Below are positions 9,136 through 16,585 of a stretch of 54,741 nt of DNA, in pieces. The stretch lies in contig JACTMU010000087.1 in the NCBI GenBank assembly GCA_014584465.1, forward strand, positions 1 to 54,741, in the 5' to 3' direction. Origin of the DNA: Pseudomonadota bacterium (GTDB lineage Bacteria; Bdellovibrionota; Bdellovibrionia; Bdellovibrionales; JACTMU01). A model generated the notes under the pieces. The model searched no databases. It was not told where the DNA came from and saw only the letters and a program-made list of their open reading frames with translations. Each line of letters opens with the position of its first letter. The stretch's first letter is position 1. The position numbers were made by a program, and so were the translations under genes.

Positions 9136-9516
9136 ATGTCTGATGAGATTCTCTACGGTGAAGCGCTCGTAGAAAAGGCTCAACTCGAAAAATTTGAAAA
9201 TCGAACACGGGTCCGTCGCTACACCGTTGAGATGACCTGCCCAGAATTTACCTGTCTTTGTCCTCGGAGTGGATTCCCCGATTTTGCCACCATTAAGATC
9301 AAATATGTCCCTGATCAGTGGTGCGTGGAACTCAAATCTCTAAAGCTCTACATTAATGGATTTCGAGATCGAAAGGTTTTTCATGAGGATGTCACCAATT
9401 TGATTCTACAGGATCTCGTGAATCTCTTGGATCCGTGGGAGATCGATGTGGTTGGGGATTTTCATGTACGGGGCAACATACATACCGTCGTATCGGCTCG
9501 TCACCAAAAAGAGTGA
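9136..9516 (+). CDS. queF: NADPH-dependent 7-cyano-7-deazaguanine reductase
   Basis: QueF reduces preQ0 to preQ1 in queuosine biosynthesis. The 126-residue protein is the short, unimodular QueF type. Seen directly are the nucleophile region FTCLCPRSGFPDFATI, with Cys42 forming the thioimide and Asp49 as the general acid, and the QueF motif ELKSLKLYINGFRD containing the substrate-binding Glu65, followed by FHEDVTN. The ATG at 9136 follows a run of seven G and gives the normal family length; the frame is open 28 codons further upstream but that extension is not QueF-like. No preQ1 riboswitch was recognised upstream. It stands alone between divergently arranged neighbours. Confidence 0.93.
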   Translation: MSDEILYGEALVEKAQLEKFENRTRVRRYTVEMTCPEFTCLCPRSGFPDFATIKIKYVPDQWCVELKSLKLYINGFRDRKVFHEDVTNLILQDLVNLLDPWEIDVVGDFHVRGNIHTVVSARHQKE

Positions 9517-9540
9517 AACCCAACTTCTGCCTCCAGCGCT

Positions 9541-9572
9541 TACGCTCCGATCTGAAATTAGAAATGAGCGTA
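9541..9572 (+). repeat. Dispersed repeat family B copy within a small hairpin
   Basis: The sequence CGATCTGAAATTAGAAATG is flanked by complementary 7-base arms TACGCTC and GAGCGTA, so the copy would form the loop of a hairpin. It lies 25 bases after the queF stop. It matches the core of the copies at 16495-16542 and 41293-41320. There is no T run after the stem, so it is not a standard terminator. Confidence 0.5.
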
Positions 9573-9698
9573 CACTGCTACGGATTGTTCCGGGACAGGG
9601 CACCAAGCTGGGGTGAATAATCATTGAGATCAGAGAAAAAATTCGAGACTCTAGAGAAGGGTGTTCCTTGAGTCTTAGCGTTGTGAGGATTTTGGACC

Positions 9699-11765
9699 GT
9701 GTCGATTCGAGTTTTCCTGTTTTTTTTGAGCATGTTTTTTTGCCTCGTTGGGGGAAATGTCGAGTCTCAGGAGGAGGCGAAGGTGACATCCTCTGAAAAT
9801 ATAGAACCTTCAAAGATAAAAAAAAGAGAGTCCGTGCAGGCAGATCTGGAGTTGAGGGAGGATTACACGGTTCCTCTCAAGATGATCGCCTCGGGAGCAG
9901 AACGTAAGTCCTACTTGTCCATGGAACTCATTGATGGGGCTACACTAAAGATGGGGCCTCGCAAGCTTGTGGGAAGAACCATCGGGCTCAAACTCTCAAT
10001 GAGGGAGCGTTCCGACTATGCATCAAGAGATCTACCCCTGAAGAAGTCAAAGGGAAAATCCGAGAAATCGGTCTTTGTGCTCAGTTTTTCTTGGCCTTCG
10101 GGCTTTGTGCCGACGGGACGAATTGAGATTCGCTCTCTATTAGGAAGGGAGTATTGGAAGAGAGAGTTTGACGAACGAGATTTGGTGAGCTGGCGAAAGA
10201 TTCTCTTTTCTGGCGTTGGAGAGAGCTACTCCGAAGGCAGCCCCATCACATTGGAAGATCGCAAGAATCTCCATGGCTTCTGGAAGGGTCACGAAAGTGG
10301 GGACTTTGGGATTTTTGATCTTGATCTCAAAGAGATTGGAGTGGTTTTTGGAGATCCCTTTCGTTTCTGTGTTTACGGCAGTAAGGAATCCCTTCAAATG
10401 GCCCTCTGCTCTCGTCCCTACATTTTGCGTTCTGAGGGGGCAAAAGGGGTCCGGGCTGCAATCATCCGAAAGAGACTTGAACCTACGTTGATTTTGGGAG
10501 ACCGGGTGGTTGAAAAGCAAGGGGAAGTCGAGATTTCGGAGAAGGGCGGCGAGTTTCAGGTGATTTTCGCAGATGGATCCTCCATGAGGGCACGTACGAC
10601 CGCATTGCCCATGACATTCGTAAATCAAGAACTTCGCGAGGGAAAGTTGCTTCTCTTTGGAACTGGGAGGACCCCGCTGAAGCACCACTCAATCTCTGAA
10701 CAGGGTGACAATCGATGGTTCAGCGACACCATTGTCCGTAAAGAGGAGGTATGGGAGGTTGAGGTTTCACGCAAAGAACCTGAGCTGTGGGTGAATGGGG
10801 AGTTTGGTGTTCCTATTCTTTGGAAATGGAATTGGGAAGCGATACCCCAGGAGCGCCTGCGTCTCTACCTTCACAAACACTCCCCTCACTCTACGTACAA
10901 GAGTTGGGTCCATTTGGAGGGGTATAAGAGTCCTGGGGTTCAGCTCTCAACAAAGCAAAATCAAGTGGTCGAGCAAAAGGGGAGTGAGTTTGTGTGGGAG
11001 TTTGGGGCTCCACTTGAAGCCGATCTCAATAAGGCGATCATCAAGTCAGAATTGGGCGAGATGATCGTAACTTCGACCTATGAAATCAAGAGGGGATATC
11101 CTTATGAAACAAGCTTGCGATTGACCGGTGGGACTTCGGGGACTTCGATTGCCTATTTTGGTGAGATCTTCAGCAGCGCCTGGTTTGAAACTCTGATGGG
11201 GTGGGAAAACTACTATCTAGGGAGATTGCGTTGGGGGAGTTCTCTTCGCTACTTCAACAGTCTCACTCCACTGCAGGTGAAAGATGAGGAGATTTCCCTG
11301 AATCATCTGAATTTTGATGTGAAATATCGATTTTCTCCAGGTGTTTGGGGGCTTGATGAATCCACGGGAATCATCCTGGGATTTCAACAGCTCTCCTACA
11401 CATCAAAAACCAACTCTTCGTTTGGTGGAATTCAGAAACCCTCAACGCTGCTGGGCGCTGGTCTTTTTTGGGCCCGATCGATGCCGAACATCTTTGACAA
11501 GATGTTCAACCTGTTGCCTTTCATGAGATACCCCAAGTGGGTGGATCTGGACTTTGTTTACTACACTTCCAACTTGACCTCCACCCATTCTCCCAGCGTG
11601 AATTTTCTGATCAATTTCCATGGCAAGGTCTACTGGACGAAGCGTTTTTATGGTGAAGCAGGGGTCACCTTTAAGAAGATCGGAATCAAGCAGATTGAAC
11701 CCACCGAGGTCGAAGTGGATTCGTTCATTGTGCTCGGCACGATTGGAGCAGGAATCAATTTCTGA
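9699..11765 (+). CDS. Large exported protein with probable C-terminal beta-barrel, unknown function
   Basis: The 688-residue product starts with a signal peptide (SIRVFLFFLSMFFCLVGGNV, probable cleavage before Glu/Ser). The middle (about 50-420) is beta-rich with several GDR/GE turn segments and no recognised enzymatic motif. From about residue 470 the sequence alternates hydrophobic and polar residues with many aromatics (YFGEIFSSAWFETLMGWENY, LRWGSSLRYF, VDLDFVYYTSN) and ends VLGTIGAGINF. A terminal phenylalanine preceded by alternating residues is the usual outer-membrane barrel insertion signal. I infer an outer-membrane protein with a periplasmic or surface N-terminal part. The GTG start is adopted for the signal peptide. 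It converges with fur. Confidence 0.55.
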   Translation: MSIRVFLFFLSMFFCLVGGNVESQEEAKVTSSENIEPSKIKKRESVQADLELREDYTVPLKMIASGAERKSYLSMELIDGATLKMGPRKLVGRTIGLKLSMRERSDYASRDLPLKKSKGKSEKSVFVLSFSWPSGFVPTGRIEIRSLLGREYWKREFDERDLVSWRKILFSGVGESYSEGSPITLEDRKNLHGFWKGHESGDFGIFDLDLKEIGVVFGDPFRFCVYGSKESLQMALCSRPYILRSEGAKGVRAAIIRKRLEPTLILGDRVVEKQGEVEISEKGGEFQVIFADGSSMRARTTALPMTFVNQELREGKLLLFGTGRTPLKHHSISEQGDNRWFSDTIVRKEEVWEVEVSRKEPELWVNGEFGVPILWKWNWEAIPQERLRLYLHKHSPHSTYKSWVHLEGYKSPGVQLSTKQNQVVEQKGSEFVWEFGAPLEADLNKAIIKSELGEMIVTSTYEIKRGYPYETSLRLTGGTSGTSIAYFGEIFSSAWFETLMGWENYYLGRLRWGSSLRYFNSLTPLQVKDEEISLNHLNFDVKYRFSPGVWGLDESTGIILGFQQLSYTSKTNSSFGGIQKPSTLLGAGLFWARSMPNIFDKMFNLLPFMRYPKWVDLDFVYYTSNLTSTHSPSVNFLINFHGKVYWTKRFYGEAGVTFKKIGIKQIEPTEVEVDSFIVLGTIGAGINF

Positions 11766-11808
11766 GGCTGGAGCAAGGGAGTGGGCTCCATTTGGCCATT
11801 TCGCCCAC

Positions 11809-12276
11809 CTAGGTCGGAATGCGCTTTTTTTGGCAAGTCGTGCAGATCCCGTAAAGCTCCAACACATGGTGGGTGAGAGCAAAGCCAAACTTCTTGGCCA
11901 CCTCATTTTGGAGAGCTTCAATCTGTGGATCTTCAAACTCACAAATGAATCCGCACTGTTGACAGGTGAGATGGTCATGATGCTGTTTGGTCTTCCACTC
12001 ATATCGAGCTGGGAGACCTCCGAGGCGAACCTCCGTCACAAAGCCATGCTCCGACAAGAGGCGCAAAAAACGGTAGATCGTGGCAAATCCAATCAAAGGG
12101 TAGGGGCCACTGACGGTTTCGTAGACCTCCTGAGCTGTGAAGTGCCCTCGGTTCCCTTTGAGGGCTTTGAGAATGGCCAGTCGTTGAGTGGTCACCTTAA
12201 GGCCTAGCTTTCGAATGATGTGTTTTTCAGCGCGGTCGGCCGAATAGGGTGTCTGGCTATCTCGATTCAACTCCAT
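11809..12276 (-). CDS. fur: Fur-family metal-responsive transcriptional repressor
   Basis: A 155-residue Fur-family regulator. The N-terminal winged helix contains KVTTQRLAILKAL, FTAQEVYETV and the recognition-helix pattern GFATIYRFLRLLSEHG. The dimerisation and metal part has HHDHLTCQQCGFICEFED, where the HHDH cluster and first CxxC are typical, and a second CxxC (CTTCQKK) at the extreme C-terminus, which supports a structural zinc site. Fur, PerR and Zur cannot be separated with certainty by eye. An imperfect 7-1-7 Fur-type operator lies 42 bases upstream of the ATG, which favours Fur and suggests autoregulation. The gene converges with the exported-protein gene, with 43 bases between stops. 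Confidence 0.85.
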   Translation of the reverse strand: MELNRDSQTPYSADRAEKHIIRKLGLKVTTQRLAILKALKGNRGHFTAQEVYETVSGPYPLIGFATIYRFLRLLSEHGFVTEVRLGGLPARYEWKTKQHHDHLTCQQCGFICEFEDPQIEALQNEVAKKFGFALTHHVLELYGICTTCQKKRIPT

Positions 12277-12317
12277 ACTTAATTATGGCCAAGAAAATAC
12301 CTTTTTGGCAAGAAAAA

Positions 12318-12332
12318 TGAGAATGAATCTCA
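12318..12332. promoter_or_regulatory. Candidate Fur box
   Basis: The 15 bases TGAGAATGAATCTCA form a 7-1-7 inverted repeat with six of seven matched pairs, close to the classical TGATAATnATTATCA operator core. It lies 42 bases upstream of the fur start codon, where it could overlap the promoter. The gene on the other side ends rather than starts here, so the site most likely serves fur itself. Confidence 0.55.
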
Positions 12333-12399
12333 ACAAGGTTGAAAATTGCCAAATGACGATGAATCGCACTCCTCTCATCTCAGATCTAGCTTTTCAGAT

Positions 12400-13461
12400 C
12401 TAGCTTGGCGGGACCAATTCGCAAGAGGGTTCAGTGAGGGTCTCAAGCTCAAAGAGGTCCGAAGTGAATTCCCTGATCCATGCGCCGCTTCGTTTCAATA
12501 GGGCGACTCTTCCCTTTGCAAATTTGGTGTTGCAAATGAGCGACCGTTTTCGATCGGGATGGTCATATGGGAGTTCAACCCAAAGGGCGTCAGAGCCCTC
12601 AATATCAACTTTAAGAGTGTGGGTGGCATTGTGAAAGGTCGCGCTCCATTGCTTTGAATCGAGGCGGTGAATCTGATGTCGTGTGGTGCGAGTGAGCTGA
12701 TTGAAGTGGTGCCACTGGCCATCCACCATCAAGGAGGCTCCGCTCAGAAATGGAGAGAGAAATTTCCCACCAGGCAAACGGATCTTGGCGGAGTAACCAT
12801 CAAAGTAGGTTTTGCTAAAGGGTGAGCGGGGGGATTCATGAAACTGATTGCAATTTCCATAGGCGTAGATGGCAGCATGTTCTCTCCCCCAGTTGTGGCC
12901 GTTCATACCCACAAAGACCTCCGAAGGGTCGGTGAGGCTACGTCCATCAAGCGTGATCGATCCTTGAAATTGAAGGTCGATCTCTGAGGTGAGAAGTCTC
13001 TTCTTCGGAAAAATGGGGGATGAGTAGAGCCAATGAGGTGAGAGGTGAAAGTAACTCCTCTGCGAGCGATTCAGATGAAATTGCCATTGAATTTTTTGGA
13101 GCCGGTTGTCTACCTTTTCTGACAGAGAGCCTTCAAGTTCTGTAGAACTAAGATGAAAATAGCACCCATTGTCCATCTTCATATGAAAGTCGGACCAAGA
13201 TCTCCCCTCAATTTCTTTAAAAAAGAGCTCTCTCTCAAGGGTTTGTTCCGAATGTAGAGTAGTGCATTGATGCCCAAGTCGATCAAAGAGTACAAATGTG
13301 CCTTCAAGTCGAACAGTCGGAGCATTTTTAAAAAGAAGAAGGTTGTGCTTCAGCCAAAACGAGAGTTTTCCTGACAAGCTGTTGCCACGAAAGTAAAAGC
13401 TCTCATAAAGACCATGGAAGAGATCCTTGGGTTTTAAGATGATGGCAAAAGGGTCGATCAT
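12400..13461 (-). CDS. Conserved lipocalin-like protein (CrtC/AttH-like), partner of GMC oxidoreductase
   Basis: A 353-residue protein without obvious signal peptide. The motif VGMNGHNWGREHAAIYAYGNCNQF (read as two overlapping stretches near residues 187-210) resembles the conserved G-x-N-W-G-x-E-H region of hydroxyneurosporene synthase, AttH and tocopherol-cyclase-like double-lipocalin folds. The rest is beta-rich, consistent with that fold. Its start overlaps the stop of the upstream GMC oxidoreductase by four bases (ATGA type), so the two are translated together and probably act on the same hydrophobic substrate. Whether that substrate is a carotenoid, sterol or fatty alcohol cannot be read from sequence. 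Confidence 0.5.
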   Translation of the reverse strand: MIDPFAIILKPKDLFHGLYESFYFRGNSLSGKLSFWLKHNLLLFKNAPTVRLEGTFVLFDRLGHQCTTLHSEQTLERELFFKEIEGRSWSDFHMKMDNGCYFHLSSTELEGSLSEKVDNRLQKIQWQFHLNRSQRSYFHLSPHWLYSSPIFPKKRLLTSEIDLQFQGSITLDGRSLTDPSEVFVGMNGHNWGREHAAIYAYGNCNQFHESPRSPFSKTYFDGYSAKIRLPGGKFLSPFLSGASLMVDGQWHHFNQLTRTTRHQIHRLDSKQWSATFHNATHTLKVDIEGSDALWVELPYDHPDRKRSLICNTKFAKGRVALLKRSGAWIREFTSDLFELETLTEPSCELVPPS

Positions 13462-15842
13462 AGAGACTTTCCAATTTCACGTGCGATGCGGATTGCATTG
13501 GCCATGATGGTGACTTGTGGATTTACTCCGATAGGGCCGGGGATGGTCGAACCGTCTACAATGTAGAGTGCATCGATGCCCCAGACCTTTCCCATGGCAT
13601 CGACCACAGAGTTGTCAGGAGAAGTCCCCATTTGACATGTTCCAAGGGGGTGGTGGGCGGAAAGAGTGTACTTCTGCGCTGATGGCGAACTCTTTTTAAG
13701 TCGAAGAAGATCATCTCGTTGAGAGAGCGATTCAAAACCACGAATTGGAGTAAAAACCCGTCGAGCCTGAGCATCAAAAAAAATTTCACTCATTAGGAGT
13801 GTGGCTTCCTTACAGATCTCGCGGGTTCGTCGATCGATGTAATATTTGGGTATGGCCTTGGCCTTTCGGAAAAGGAGAGAACCTTTGGTGCAGTCTCGAA
13901 TGAGGGCAGAAAAGCTTGCAAAGAAGTCAAGGTGGTCGATGATCTCCTGAAGTCGCTCTCCATACAAACCCAGTGCCGTCGGAAGAGCTTCGATTGAAAA
14001 GGTGTACCCTTCTAGAACAAAATCATTTGTGGGAAGATCAAAGACACCCAGTGCCTGAGGTACAAACATCTTTTCTCGAGTTCGATAGGGGAAGAGGCCT
14101 GCAAAATTGAGCGCTGGATGAATTGTTAAATTTTCCCCGAGTTGGGAGAGTGATCTTTTAAATCCACTCTTCCACAAAAGGTGTGGAGTTGCCAAGGAAC
14201 CAGCGGCCAGCAAGACCCGTTTTGCGCGAAAGGTAATGGGAAAGAACTCTTTGTAGTTCTTTAGGTGGGCACGTACACCCACGGCACGACCATTTTCAAA
14301 CTCTAACTTGTCCACGGTGTAATGGGTAAAGAGAAAGGCATTTCTCTTCATGGCTTCAGGCAAATAAGAGACGTCGACGCTTCTCTTTGCCCCTGTAGGA
14401 CATCCAAAGGCACAAAAGCTCTGTCCATCGCAGCTGGTTTCACCTCGAGGCAAGGGGTGAAAGGTGTAGGGTTTCCCCTTAAGGCCTCGTCGAAGCACTT
14501 CGTCGACACCTCCAAAGAGGTTTGAAGGTACGGTCTTCACGTCGAGCATCTCTTCGACCTCTTGAAAGTAGGAGGGAAGGTCCAATTCGATTCCCATCTC
14601 CTTCCACCGAGCGAGGACCTCACTTGGTGTGCGAATGCTCGTGCCACAATTGATCGTGGTCGTGCCACCGACACAGCAACCTGTGGGGATCCAAAGGGGG
14701 GCATTGGCAATGGCAAATGTATGCCCCTGCTCTCGGTAGAGACGTGTCATCATCTCAAAGTTTCTACCGATCATATCAGCTCTTTTGAAGTAGTGGCCCT
14801 CCTCCACAACTGCGACGGCATGGCCTTGCTTTGCAAGTTCATAGGCCGCAGCCCCTCCCCCGGCGCCTGATCCGACCACGACCACGTCCACCTCAATGAC
14901 CTCGTTGGCAAGTCCTCGATGGGGAGTCTGATTGAGACTCATCCAGCGCTCCTCCTCGACATTTTTTGGAGGTAAAGGACGGTGTTGACGATTCTCTTCG
15001 AGAAAGGAGTCGTCACTGTAGAGGGCTGCGGCAAGAGCGGTCGTAATTGGAAGTCCCAAAAAATAGAGAAGGGAGTGGGTTGCCATAAGACGAGAGAGGG
15101 ATTCAAGTTGAGTGGGGATCAATTTGGAGGGTGTTCGTCCCCAACGAAACAATGAGAAGAGCGTGAGAATGAAGATGCAGATCTGAGTGAACCAAAGAAA
15201 GAGTGGAGGCATGTCCCCCAAGAGCCTTTCGATGGAAGAGAGGAGCTTTTCATGATCGTAGGAACGGGTGGGGCTGATCACCGGGCTAAATCGGGCAATC
15301 CTGATCGCAAGTTTTCGGCGCGGATGATAGGCCCATTTGGATCGGGTCAGAGATAGACCCCCGGGGAACTCCCAGAGTTTTTTGAGGTAGGCCAGCTGAC
15401 CTCGCCCAATTCGACGATGGTTTCGATCCAACACTTCAAAAGGGAGTGTCACAAGTGAACTTCGAAATTTCTTCCAACTGAGAGTGAAGAACGCGTATCT
15501 CTTTGCCCCCTTGAATCGGAGTTGACCCACTCGTTCGATTTCAAGAATCCAGTCGTAGGCAACCCCCTTGAGAGGGTTGATTTCAAGTTCACCGTTGATG
15601 GAGGGGCGAGTCGCACTCTCTGGGAGAGAATTGTGCAGGGGAAGTCCAGGAAATTTCGCATAGCCGCGAAAAGGAAGACGCCAGGGAAAACAGAGGAATC
15701 TTGAAGTAAAGGCGTTTAAGTTGATTTCAAAAGGGTACTCGAGACCAATTTCTACTGGGTGTTCCGAGAGTTGGTCAAAGGACTCTTCAAATGTGATCCA
15801 TCCTGCCATTCGTTCGGCAAGGCGAACTCCAAGTGCCATCAA
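13458..15842 (-). CDS. GMC-family FAD-dependent oxidoreductase with N-terminal extension
   Basis: The 794-residue protein contains a full GMC oxidoreductase from about residue 305: the FAD-binding VVVGSGAGGGAAAYELA with the GxGxxG loop, GGTTTINCGTS, a substrate domain, and the C-terminal active-site pair in SAHHPLGTCQMG and GVNPQVTIMANA. Ahead of it lie about 190 residues of beta-rich sequence not typical of GMC enzymes, then two hydrophobic segments (LFLWFTQICIFILTLFSLF and LLYFLGLPITTALAAALY) that could anchor it to the membrane. GMC enzymes oxidise alcohols or sterols. It is the first gene of a two-gene operon with the lipocalin-like protein. The CxxxC-containing SFCAFGCPTGAKRS segment suggests a long-chain alcohol or sterol oxidase subgroup. 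Confidence 0.8.
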   Translation of the reverse strand: MMALGVRLAERMAGWITFEESFDQLSEHPVEIGLEYPFEINLNAFTSRFLCFPWRLPFRGYAKFPGLPLHNSLPESATRPSINGELEINPLKGVAYDWILEIERVGQLRFKGAKRYAFFTLSWKKFRSSLVTLPFEVLDRNHRRIGRGQLAYLKKLWEFPGGLSLTRSKWAYHPRRKLAIRIARFSPVISPTRSYDHEKLLSSIERLLGDMPPLFLWFTQICIFILTLFSLFRWGRTPSKLIPTQLESLSRLMATHSLLYFLGLPITTALAAALYSDDSFLEENRQHRPLPPKNVEEERWMSLNQTPHRGLANEVIEVDVVVVGSGAGGGAAAYELAKQGHAVAVVEEGHYFKRADMIGRNFEMMTRLYREQGHTFAIANAPLWIPTGCCVGGTTTINCGTSIRTPSEVLARWKEMGIELDLPSYFQEVEEMLDVKTVPSNLFGGVDEVLRRGLKGKPYTFHPLPRGETSCDGQSFCAFGCPTGAKRSVDVSYLPEAMKRNAFLFTHYTVDKLEFENGRAVGVRAHLKNYKEFFPITFRAKRVLLAAGSLATPHLLWKSGFKRSLSQLGENLTIHPALNFAGLFPYRTREKMFVPQALGVFDLPTNDFVLEGYTFSIEALPTALGLYGERLQEIIDHLDFFASFSALIRDCTKGSLLFRKAKAIPKYYIDRRTREICKEATLLMSEIFFDAQARRVFTPIRGFESLSQRDDLLRLKKSSPSAQKYTLSAHHPLGTCQMGTSPDNSVVDAMGKVWGIDALYIVDGSTIPGPIGVNPQVTIMANAIRIAREIGKSL

Positions 15843-15907
15843 TCTTTATCCAGGGACAAACAACCATTTGTGATTGAGCGATGCTCTGAATCGAACGTTA
15901 CCTCAAA

Positions 15908-16318
15908 CTATTTGATCGAGTCAATGCAAGAGATGACCGGATTGAGAACTGAGTCGGTCGCTTCGTCATTGAGGGCTTTATCCAGCGCAGCACCCAAGGC
16001 ATCATTGGCCGCAAGGAGCACGTCGATCATGTCTTGATTCAGTTTGAGCTTTCCATCTCGAGCCTTACCTAACAGGTTTTCGACCTTGTGGGAAAAATCC
16101 GAAAGGTCCATGAAACCGACGGCCTTTGCATTTCCTTTGATGTTGTGGAAGATGCGAAAGATCTCCTGGAGCTTCACCTGATTTTCAGGTTCTTGCTCCA
16201 ATTCGAGAATGCGGCTTGACGCCAATTCTAGGGCCTCTTTGGTCTCAGAGATAAAGGACTTCAGGATCGTTTGAAAGAGCTCTGCATCCATCAAATCGTC
16301 ATCTTCTTCAAAACTCAT
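15908..16318 (-). CDS. Hpt (histidine phosphotransfer) domain protein
   Basis: A 136-residue, all-helical, acidic protein. The phosphorylation motif IFRIFHNIKGNAKAVGF places the acceptor at His58, matching the CheA P1/Hpt consensus (HxIKGxAxxxGF). No kinase or receiver domain is attached, so it would act as a free-standing phosphorelay intermediate. Possible partners are hybrid kinases elsewhere in the genome, including the Amt-kinase of this window, but there is no operon link. It is transcribed leftward and separated by 65 bases from the GMC gene. A perfect 16-base palindrome lies about 56 bases upstream of its ATG. Confidence 0.8.
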   Translation of the reverse strand: MSFEEDDDLMDAELFQTILKSFISETKEALELASSRILELEQEPENQVKLQEIFRIFHNIKGNAKAVGFMDLSDFSHKVENLLGKARDGKLKLNQDMIDVLLAANDALGAALDKALNDEATDSVLNPVISCIDSIK

Positions 16319-16373
16319 AACTCCTCTCTTTCCTGCCCAGGGAGGGGCAAAAGGGGTAAGCCACAGGGGCGGA

Positions 16374-16389
16374 TTGAGTGGCCACTCAA
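16374..16389. promoter_or_regulatory. Perfect 16-base palindrome, candidate operator
   Basis: The sequence TTGAGTGGCCACTCAA equals its own reverse complement. It lies upstream of the Hpt gene at a distance where a promoter would be expected and outside any coding region. A dimeric regulator could bind here; the regulator is unknown. Confidence 0.35.
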
Positions 16390-16494
16390 CACTCCTGTTT
16401 GACGCTCCTCTAAGTCACTCTTTCATTGTAGAAACCATTTGTCGTTAGGTAAAGATATTGATTCAATCCACACAAGATCCCAGCCCTTAGTTCT

Positions 16495-16542
16495 AACCCA
16501 GATCTGAAATTAGAACCCGGATCTGAAATTAGAAATGGAGAT
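16495..16542 (+). repeat. Dispersed repeat family B, tandem double copy
   Basis: Two head-to-tail copies of the unit (A)CCCGGATCTGAAATTAGAA occur, the first with CCCAGATCT in place of CCCGGATCT, and the second followed by ATGGAGAT. This is the most complete example in the window and defines the family consensus. It lies in the 267-base gap between the Hpt gene and the oxidase-like gene; the remainder of the gap holds the palindrome and nothing else recognised. Confidence 0.6.
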
Positions 16543-16585
16543 AAAAACCATGAAAGCCGTCACCAGAGTGATTTTGAGTGAATGA

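Noticed and set aside
10140..10688. A 182-codon minus-strand open frame inside the exported protein gene
   Set aside because: It lacks protein-like features and the plus-strand frame with signal peptide is continuous through it.
11770..11800. GGAGC/GCTCC inverted pair between the exported protein gene and fur as a bidirectional terminator
   Set aside because: The stem is only five bases, the loop is long and no T run follows.
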